Assembly (NCBI GenBank): GCA_002316005.1
Contig: DCIM01000059.1
Coordinates: 317-21,657 of the forward strand
DNA: 21,341 nt
DNA from: Prevotellaceae bacterium UBA1726
GTDB taxonomy: Bacteria > Bacteroidota > Bacteroidia > Bacteroidales > Bacteroidaceae
Direction of reading: 5' to 3'
Part shown: positions 15,534 to 21,341 of the stretch, in pieces
How the letters are laid out: every line of letters begins with the position of its first letter
How positions within the stretch are numbered: the stretch's first letter is position 1
Made by a program: the position numbers and the translations under genes
The notes under the pieces: generated by a model
Databases searched by the model: none
Seen by the model: the letters and a program-made list of their open reading frames with translations, nothing else
What the model was told of the DNA's origin: nothing

Positions 15534-15564
15534 TTGCATTAATGGAAAAAATGCACTATCTTTA
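15534..15564 (+). promoter_or_regulatory. Putative promoter of the porin O/P-like gene
   Basis: TTG (15534-15536), 20 bases, TATCTTTA (15557-15564): one mismatch to TAnnTTTG in the last base. It is about 20 bases before the ATG at 15584 and back-to-back with the alkaline phosphatase promoters. Confidence 0.55.
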
Positions 15565-15583
15565 CACCAAAATAGAATACTAA

Positions 15584-16804
15584 ATGAATATGAAGCGATA
15601 TTTTCTTTTGTCCAGTTTTATTCTGCTGGCTATGTTGGGATGGTGCCAGCAGTTTGATGTCGAGCCTACAGTGCGCTTTGCCAACAACAACGAAGATGTG
15701 GTGTTTATCCTTGGTGGACGCTTTTCAGCCGATGCTGCCTTTTTCCATACCGATGCTACTGAGATGCAGAACGGTGCCACAATCAGCGATTCCCGCATAA
15801 AGACAGGACTGAAGTATGGCGAGCACTGGAAGTTCTCTGCAGATTTCGGTTTTGCTCGTGGAAAATTCTCGCAGAAGGACATTTTCATTGAGTATTACGA
15901 CGAGAAGACAAACGGCGGACATGACGCCTTCAAGGTGGGATATTTCTATTCTCCCGGAACGACCATGGCTCAGCTCATCTCCACAGGAAGCCTTCATTTT
16001 ATTTTCCTCTCGGGTGCAGCCTCGTCGTTCTTCGCCGGACGTCAGTTAGGTGCAACTTACAAATACTATAACTCATGGTTTTATACTGAGGACGGCGTCT
16101 TTGTTGAGAATGCCAATAACAACTACGAACATGGTAATAACGGCTACGATTTCGCAGGTCGTTGGCTCCTTCGCAAGATGAGTTCCCACACTGCAATGCA
16201 TATCGGTGCCCGTGCGCGATTCTCGCATGTCGGTGGGGGAGAAGAACGCGATCTTGAGGGAAAATCTGTTCTCTGTCGCAGTCTTACACTCTCTCAACCT
16301 CTTGAGTCTTATGTCGATAACGATTCGCGTTTCATGACTGTAACAATGCCATGGGTAAACAATGTCATTGATCTCGGTGTTGAGGCCCACTATCATAATA
16401 GTAAGATGTTCGCGCGAGGAGAGTATATGTACAAGTCGGTGACAAAAGACACCCAGAAGGCGAAGTCAATGGGCGAGGATGTGGCAACTGACAACTATCA
16501 AGGAGGATATGTTGAGGCAGGATACCAGATTTTCGGCAATGGTTATAAATATGATGCCGATGAGTCGCTGATGAAAGGCAATTCCGCCCGTGCGCTTGAG
16601 GTTGTCGGTAGGGCAGGTTTCACTAACCTCACAAACAAAAATGATGGCGGAAAACTATTCTCCGCCACCATTGGTATGAATTATTCTTTCAACAAATATG
16701 CTCAGGTAATGCTCGATTACACCTATCATCGTCTTGACAACAAGGCATTTCCTGAAGATAAGAACATCCACATGCTGCAGACAAGAATGCAGTTTGTGTT
16801 CTGA
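15584..16804 (+). CDS. Porin O/P-like outer-membrane beta-barrel protein
   Basis: 406 residues; start at 15584 (MNMKRYFL), with an ATG two codons later as alternative. Signal peptide to about residue 21 (GWCQ). The segment ILGGRFSADAAFFH, then ISDSRIKTGLKYGEHWKFSADFGFARG and FKVGYFYSPG, resembles the phosphate-selective porin O and P family (OprP/OprO). Strands alternate along the length and the protein ends in an outer-membrane signature (MQFVF). It would form a diffusion channel for anions; phosphate selectivity is a family trait, not shown here. It is the only plus-strand gene, divergent from alkaline phosphatase. Its stop is 18 bases from the stop of the convergent GH109-type gene with no clear terminator between, so the two 3' ends may overlap. 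Confidence 0.8.
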   Translation: MNMKRYFLLSSFILLAMLGWCQQFDVEPTVRFANNNEDVVFILGGRFSADAAFFHTDATEMQNGATISDSRIKTGLKYGEHWKFSADFGFARGKFSQKDIFIEYYDEKTNGGHDAFKVGYFYSPGTTMAQLISTGSLHFIFLSGAASSFFAGRQLGATYKYYNSWFYTEDGVFVENANNNYEHGNNGYDFAGRWLLRKMSSHTAMHIGARARFSHVGGGEERDLEGKSVLCRSLTLSQPLESYVDNDSRFMTVTMPWVNNVIDLGVEAHYHNSKMFARGEYMYKSVTKDTQKAKSMGEDVATDNYQGGYVEAGYQIFGNGYKYDADESLMKGNSARALEVVGRAGFTNLTNKNDGGKLFSATIGMNYSFNKYAQVMLDYTYHRLDNKAFPEDKNIHMLQTRMQFVF

Positions 16805-16822
16805 TAATAATTCAGATGATTC

Positions 16823-18178
16823 TTATTCGGCCCAGCGATAACCGTCTATCTTGTCCCAGTCGCCACGGGTGAAGTCAGGGAACTCAACAGGCATTGAACC
16901 ATTCTCAAGCGAGATACGGCTCAGTTCCTGAACGGCGCTCCATTCAGCAGCGTCATATACATCCTCGTCAAGAGGCAGACCATTACGCAGACAATAGACA
17001 AGACGATAATCCATAATGTAATCCATACCGCCATGACCGCCAACTTTCTTTGCCTTTTCCTCAATCGCCTTTACGAATGAAGGTGTGTATTCCTGAAGGA
17101 GGGAGTTCATCTTCTTCTTCGATAATGCGTCGTGACCATTTACCGACTTTATCGCAATCTGCTCAATAGGATATTTGTTGGCAAATCCTTCTGTACCAGT
17201 CAACTGGTGCATACGGCTATAAGGACGAGGAGCATATACATTATGTTGAACCTCGATGAGTTTTTTCTGTGCTGTCTGGATGAGGCTAATGGTATGGTCG
17301 CCATCGAGGCACTCATTTGAGTTCCTATAACGCTGAGCCGCCTTCTTTCCTTTGTATGAAGGTGTGTCCATAGCAACGAGATAGTCCATACGGTCACCAC
17401 GATGAATGTTCAACACCTGACAGATAGGACCAAGACCATGAGTAGGGTAATTATCACCGCGATGTGCCATGTTATAGTCTACGCGCCATGTCTCGCTATA
17501 TCCCCAGTCTTCCGCAAGGTAATGTATATATGCTCCCTCTACATGATAAATCTCACCGAAAACACCCTGCTGTGCCATGTTCAAAGTTGCCATTTCGAAG
17601 AAGTCATAGCAACAGTTCTCAAGCATCATGCAATGACGGCGTGTGCGCTCGCTTGTATCAACAAGTTTCCAGCATTCTTCTATCGTCATAGCACCAGGAA
17701 CCTCAATGGCTGCGTGATGGCCGTTCTCCATTGCGCATACTGCAATTCGTACATGGTCGAGCCAATCGGTAGCGATATATACAAGGTCGATGTCCTTGCG
17801 CTTACAAAGGTCCTTGAACGACTCTGCTCCCACATATTCGGCAGCTTTTGGCAGCTTATGCTCTTTGAGGATATCCTGGCAGATGTCTATGCGTTCTTGC
17901 TGTTCATCGCAAAAGGCAACGATTTCTGCACCTTCGATTTGAGTCCAACGCTCCACTGCAGAAGTTCCTCGTCCACCGATGCCGACGAACGCAACACGAA
18001 CAGTTTTTAATGGCTCGCAGACCATCCCCAGAGCCGATTTCTGGCCCTCAGCGCGTTTTGGAGTCTCCAGAACAATTCGTCCGTTTTTTATTTCGGCAGG
18101 GACAGATGCTTTGACATTCTGGGCATAAGAACTTACACTCAGAAAAATAACTGAAAGTAGGAATAATAATCGTTTCAT
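16823..18178 (-). CDS. GH109-type Gfo/Idh/MocA protein (putative alpha-N-acetylgalactosaminidase)
   Basis: 451 residues, complete. Sec signal peptide to about residue 20 (SYAQ), then a linker with KNGRIVLETPKR. The Rossmann domain starts at 59 (KTVRVAFVGIGGRG, glycine-rich loop 66-71), with DLVYIATDW (131-139) and AIEVPGAM (157-164). LENCCYDFFE (186-195) leads into the C-terminal domain with THGLGP (His247), and GGHGGMD (380-386, His382) is followed by LPLDEDVYDAAEW. These motifs fit GH109, which hydrolyses alpha-GalNAc through a tightly bound NAD by an oxidation-elimination cycle. The activity is inferred. It lies 6 bases after the phosphodiesterase gene and is the last gene of the GH89 cluster. 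It is paralogous to the gene at 1-1109. Confidence 0.88.
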   Translation of the reverse strand: MKRLLFLLSVIFLSVSSYAQNVKASVPAEIKNGRIVLETPKRAEGQKSALGMVCEPLKTVRVAFVGIGGRGTSAVERWTQIEGAEIVAFCDEQQERIDICQDILKEHKLPKAAEYVGAESFKDLCKRKDIDLVYIATDWLDHVRIAVCAMENGHHAAIEVPGAMTIEECWKLVDTSERTRRHCMMLENCCYDFFEMATLNMAQQGVFGEIYHVEGAYIHYLAEDWGYSETWRVDYNMAHRGDNYPTHGLGPICQVLNIHRGDRMDYLVAMDTPSYKGKKAAQRYRNSNECLDGDHTISLIQTAQKKLIEVQHNVYAPRPYSRMHQLTGTEGFANKYPIEQIAIKSVNGHDALSKKKMNSLLQEYTPSFVKAIEEKAKKVGGHGGMDYIMDYRLVYCLRNGLPLDEDVYDAAEWSAVQELSRISLENGSMPVEFPDFTRGDWDKIDGYRWAE

Positions 18179-18184
18179 ATTTTT

Positions 18185-19090
18185 TTATTTTAATATCTCT
18201 GTTGATTTGGCACGCCAGCAAGAAGGCATCTCAATGTTGAATATCTTTGCAATTGTAGCTGCGATATCAAACTGAGCAATGACATCCGTCACTTCGTGGT
18301 TTTTCTTCACGCCCTTGCCGCAGTAGATGATAGGCACTTGCATCTCGCTGAGTGTCTTGCCTCCGTGACCTGTACCAATGCCTCCGTGGTCGGAATTGAC
18401 GATAATGATGGAATTGTCGTAGATGCCGGCATCCTTCACAGCCTTGATAATCTCACCAATCTGACGGTCCACATCTTTCAAAGTTGCAAAGTACTCTCCT
18501 GAGCGATGGCCTATGCTGTGACCTACATGGTCGAGTTGGTCGATATGGATGTAGAAGAAGTTTGGTTTCTTCTCCTTGATATATCTTGCAGCCTCTCGTG
18601 GAGTGACGGTAGCCTCATTCTCGGCAACGCGCTTCAGGTAGTTCAGGTCGAGCGAGTCAACATAGTACTTAATTGAACTCCATTCGTGCTGCACACCAAT
18701 CTCAGCCTCAGGCCATGCCTGACGCACTACATGAAAAATAGTAGGCCACATTCCGTGCTCGTTCTTAAATGCCACAGGAGCCTCTTGCCAGTTTGAGTTA
18801 TCACAGAATCCGTGAAGCATTGGTGGTGCTCCGCAGAACATTGATGTCCAGTTTGGACCGCTGTCTGAAGGCATGACTGTACGAACATCCTTTGACCAAG
18901 AACCCTCTGCCATCAAAGCGCGCAAGTTAGGAATGTCTACATTGTAGCATTCATCGAAAGTGTATGCCCCCCATCCGTCAATGCCAATCCAGATGACATG
19001 GTCGGCAACACGGTTCTTAGGACCGCTCTTCTGGGCAAATGATACTGTTATTGCCGAGAGCAATGCGATTGTTAGAAATAGTCTTTTCAT
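18185..19090 (-). CDS. Alkaline-phosphatase-superfamily phosphodiesterase (NPP-like)
   Basis: 301 residues. Signal peptide to about residue 19 (SFA). Superfamily metal ligands and nucleophile can be placed: Asp38 in IGIDGWG, Ser77 in MPSDSGPNWTSM as probable nucleophile, Asp187 and His191 in LDHVGH, Asp234-His235 in NSDHGG, and His242 in TGHGG. The PNW after the nucleophile and the short length suggest type I phosphodiesterase/nucleotide pyrophosphatase relatives rather than classical alkaline phosphatase or sulfatase; the Cys/Ser-x-Pro-x-Arg sulfatase motif is absent. It probably hydrolyses a phosphodiester or monoester in the periplasm. It sits 15 bases after metallophosphoesterase A and 6 before the GH109-type gene, so all are one operon. 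Confidence 0.85.
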   Translation of the reverse strand: MKRLFLTIALLSAITVSFAQKSGPKNRVADHVIWIGIDGWGAYTFDECYNVDIPNLRALMAEGSWSKDVRTVMPSDSGPNWTSMFCGAPPMLHGFCDNSNWQEAPVAFKNEHGMWPTIFHVVRQAWPEAEIGVQHEWSSIKYYVDSLDLNYLKRVAENEATVTPREAARYIKEKKPNFFYIHIDQLDHVGHSIGHRSGEYFATLKDVDRQIGEIIKAVKDAGIYDNSIIIVNSDHGGIGTGHGGKTLSEMQVPIIYCGKGVKKNHEVTDVIAQFDIAATIAKIFNIEMPSCWRAKSTEILK

Positions 19091-19105
19091 ATTGTTTTTT
19101 GCATT

Positions 19106-20500
19106 TTAATCATTATATTCTCCTTGCCATTCAGAGTAGATTGGCTTACCACGCTTACTGAAACTCTCACATGGCCGGGCAACGAAACGCCAGCGTTTGT
19201 TTACAGGAATCTCTTTCTCGCCGAACAGACAAACGACATCCTTGTCGTCCTGTGCCTCGCCAAAGAAGAATCCTGGAGAATAGACGCGCTTTGAGCAAAC
19301 CACCTCGAAGGTGTCGATAAACTCACGCTCAATCTGCACTTCATAGTCAATGGCATGCACACCGCCTGTACGCTTTGTTGTCACAGTAGGGAATCTTGCC
19401 TCTACCTGCTCTTGCTTCACCCCATAACGGTCTTTGCCCTTTTTGATATATCTCACACTCACCTTATCGCCTTTAGCAAACTCAGGAGCTACAGCCTTCT
19501 TCTTTCTGTTCTCGAAGCTCATCTGAGCACCCTTCATTGGCCATGGAATAATCCAGTTGTCTGCCAACGGCTGGTCGTAAACGAACTCGCGGCGTTCGAT
19601 GGTAATGTTGTTGTCGTAGATGGCCAAAAGCATACCCTGACGCCCCTCGTCGCAGTTTATTGCCTCCATTTGTGCAGGCACCTTTTCGTGAGTGCCGTCA
19701 ACAACAGAGTTCTCGCGAGCACCAAGAGGACAGAGATATCGCAACGATGAAGTGCCGATACTTGTGAATTCTCCCTGCCAGAGGCAATACTCATTATTCA
19801 GTGGCATATGCGAATGACCAGAGAAAGCCACTGCATTAGGGAAGTTCTTCAGCACTTCTGTCACCTTACCATCGTCTGGATCCCAAGCCCATTCACCATA
19901 GGTGGTATGACGCAGATGGGCATGCTGGAAGTAGAAGAATGGTTTTTCGCCATGAAGCATATCCGCATGACTTTCAATGAAGCCCGGAGCCTCCTTCGAC
20001 ACCTCCTCGCCGTTCCAATGAGCACCCACGAAGTTATAGCCCTTCACATTTTTGATATAAACTTCCGAATACTTCTCGTGGAAGTATTTCTTCCATAGTT
20101 CAGCCTTGCGGTCAGGAATCTGGTTAACCTTCGTCTTATGCGGTTCGGCATCGTGGTTGCCATAAACAAACAACTTTTCAACATGCTGTCCATTTGGCAA
20201 CTTGTCTTTTGGAAAGACGCTGTACCATGTGTCAGCCACAATCTTCAGTTCGCTTTCCTGCCCTCTGTCTGCCATATCGCCGGCAATGAGAACGCCGTCA
20301 ACATTATTGTCGCGGAAATATTCCAGTGCATGGCGGAAAGTGTCTGCACTGGCAAGGGTGGTAATGTGGATATCACTAAGAATGCCTATTCGGAGGCGCG
20401 CTGCTCCCATCTCGCTCACTTTCTGTGCGAAAGTAGGGAGGTCAACATACATTGCACCTGTAATAAGGCCCGCAGCCTTAAGGAATCTTCTTCTGTCCAT
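19106..20500 (-). CDS. Calcineurin-like metallophosphoesterase A, Tat-type signal
   Basis: 464 residues. The start MDRRRFLKAAGLITGAMY carries a twin-arginine-like motif and ends near TFAQ, suggesting export of a folded metal enzyme. Dimetal motifs: SDIH (42-45), AGDM (Asp75), GNHD (114-117), FQHAH (191-195) and GHSH (228-231). Nearly the whole length aligns with metallophosphoesterase B at 12158-13582, including the C-terminal beta-rich region, and differs mainly in a shorter loop after GNHD. The likely role is phosphoester hydrolysis in the periplasm on the same glycan as its neighbours; the substrate is unknown. It lies between GH89 (49 bases upstream) and the phosphodiesterase gene (15 bases downstream). 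Confidence 0.9.
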   Translation of the reverse strand: MDRRRFLKAAGLITGAMYVDLPTFAQKVSEMGAARLRIGILSDIHITTLASADTFRHALEYFRDNNVDGVLIAGDMADRGQESELKIVADTWYSVFPKDKLPNGQHVEKLFVYGNHDAEPHKTKVNQIPDRKAELWKKYFHEKYSEVYIKNVKGYNFVGAHWNGEEVSKEAPGFIESHADMLHGEKPFFYFQHAHLRHTTYGEWAWDPDDGKVTEVLKNFPNAVAFSGHSHMPLNNEYCLWQGEFTSIGTSSLRYLCPLGARENSVVDGTHEKVPAQMEAINCDEGRQGMLLAIYDNNITIERREFVYDQPLADNWIIPWPMKGAQMSFENRKKKAVAPEFAKGDKVSVRYIKKGKDRYGVKQEQVEARFPTVTTKRTGGVHAIDYEVQIEREFIDTFEVVCSKRVYSPGFFFGEAQDDKDVVCLFGEKEIPVNKRWRFVARPCESFSKRGKPIYSEWQGEYND

Positions 20501-20549
20501 TTGTTATTGAGTATTGTATCGTTCATCCGCACATCTTGGCGGAAAGAGT

Positions 20550-21341
20550 CTAATTGATTCCTGCAAATCCTTTCTCAAACTCATAGAGAGCATCATTGAT
20601 TTCGTTGATGTTTCGACCTTCATCAAACGCCTTGATGAGGGCATCAAAGAACATCTCCCAACGAGGGCGGTAGAAACCTGTCACCAGACCGTCATAATCA
20701 CGGGCAGCATAGTCGCAGAGTGTGGGACTGTCTCCCCATTCTGTGATTATGGTCTTGGCATTCATCTCGTAGTATGCCTTTTCCTCATCGGTGTCGCCCC
20801 AACTGCGGGCATCTTCAACCCATTTCTCCAAAGAATACTCCTTGTGGGTAGCGAGCAGAGGGAGAAGGTCATCATAGAGAGCAAGGAAAGCATCCTTTGC
20901 GGCAACCATTCCTTTGCGATTCTTTGCCTTATATGCTGCCGCAAAACGGTTGAGCAAAGGCAAAGACTTATTACAGATAACCTGACGACGAGCATCGACA
21001 TAGTCGAAATCCGAATATGTAGTGCCACCCTCTAACCCCCTTAGCATATCTGCCGCCTTTTCAAGATTCTCGGTAGAGTAACCATTATGGTTATCAGTAG
21101 TCCAGTTGCCGTTATATTCCAATGTAGGACGAATTTTCAGAGGGTTGGCAACATCCACCAGATGATGAGGCAGACGCACGCTGTCGTCCATATAGTGCCA
21201 GAAGGCGCGGAACTGCTCGTTCACACCACCGAAATGACGGTCGGCGACATTGTCAATGTATGACTCGACACTCTGTTGGCGATCCCATGCACGCGACATC
21301 CAATGCTCATAGAAAGGTTCGTTCACGCCGAATCCCTCAAG
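20550..21341 (-). CDS. GH89 alpha-N-acetylglucosaminidase (NAGLU family), C-terminal part
   Basis: The last 263 codons; the frame is open through base 21341 (LEGFGVNEPFYEHW), so the N-terminal and catalytic parts lie outside. Visible features match the end of the NAGLU catalytic barrel and its all-alpha C-terminal domain: GFGVNEPFYEHW, FDYVDARRQVICN, EKWVEDARSWG, YEMNAKTIITEWG, LCDYAARDYDGLVTGFYRPRW. GH89 removes terminal alpha-GlcNAc, for example from gastric-mucin alpha-1,4-GlcNAc-Gal or heparan. The GTG at 21326 is internal and should not be taken as the start. It heads the visible part of the operon with metallophosphoesterase A, 49 bases downstream. Confidence 0.9.
   Translation of the reverse strand, partial: LEGFGVNEPFYEHWMSRAWDRQQSVESYIDNVADRHFGGVNEQFRAFWHYMDDSVRLPHHLVDVANPLKIRPTLEYNGNWTTDNHNGYSTENLEKAADMLRGLEGGTTYSDFDYVDARRQVICNKSLPLLNRFAAAYKAKNRKGMVAAKDAFLALYDDLLPLLATHKEYSLEKWVEDARSWGDTDEEKAYYEMNAKTIITEWGDSPTLCDYAARDYDGLVTGFYRPRWEMFFDALIKAFDEGRNINEINDALYEFEKGFAGIN

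Noticed and set aside
20550..21326. GTG at 21326 as the start of a small complete protein
   Set aside because: The frame continues to the window edge with GH89-like sequence; the GTG is an internal Val.
1..21341. tRNA, rRNA, CRISPR arrays, insertion sequences, integrases, origins
   Set aside because: No cloverleaf, rRNA, regularly spaced repeat, transposase or recombinase sequence was recognised anywhere.

Overview
The window looks like a carbohydrate-utilisation region of a Bacteroidales chromosome, most likely Prevotella or a close relative. The evidence is a SusC/SusD pair, many secreted or lipoprotein glycosidases, lipoboxes with Cys near residue 17, promoters of the Bacteroidetes type (TTTG or TTG about 18-21 bp from TAnnTTTG), no strong Shine-Dalgarno sequences, and AT-rich intergenic DNA between more GC-balanced genes. 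The genus is a guess; the phylum is firm. All genes but one lie on the minus strand.

In transcription order (right to left): 21341-16823 is a tight cluster of GH89 alpha-N-acetylglucosaminidase (5' end outside the window), metallophosphoesterase A, an alkaline-phosphatase-superfamily phosphodiesterase, and a GH109-type Gfo/Idh/MocA protein. A porin O/P-like outer-membrane barrel (15584-16804, plus strand) is divergent from a periplasmic alkaline phosphatase (14224-15354). Its control region carries two minus-strand promoters, one plus-strand promoter and a perfect inverted repeat. The 13589-14223 gap has no protein gene but holds a candidate structured small RNA ending in a strong intrinsic terminator. 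Next come metallophosphoesterase B (paralogue of A) with a GDPD-like phosphodiesterase, then SusC-SusD with a structured leader, then a GH92 alpha-mannosidase with its own promoter, then GH3 followed by a second GH109-type protein cut by the left window edge.

Together the genes resemble a polysaccharide utilisation locus (PUL) for a phosphate-containing glycan. SusCD would import it; GH89, GH109, GH92 and GH3 would trim alpha-GlcNAc, alpha-GalNAc, alpha-mannose and beta-linked sugars; and five phosphoesterases from four families, with a possibly phosphate-selective porin, would open phosphodiesters and release phosphate. Candidate substrates are GPI-type glycans, phosphomannans or alpha-GlcNAc-decorated teichoic acids; the sequence does not decide. 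No regulator gene is visible.

The least expected signals are: (1) the candidate sRNA at about 13646-13897; (2) a 12-nt stretch in it perfectly complementary to a loop in the susC leader; (3) the inverted repeat in the alkaline phosphatase promoter; (4) the density and duplication of phosphoesterases in one sugar locus.
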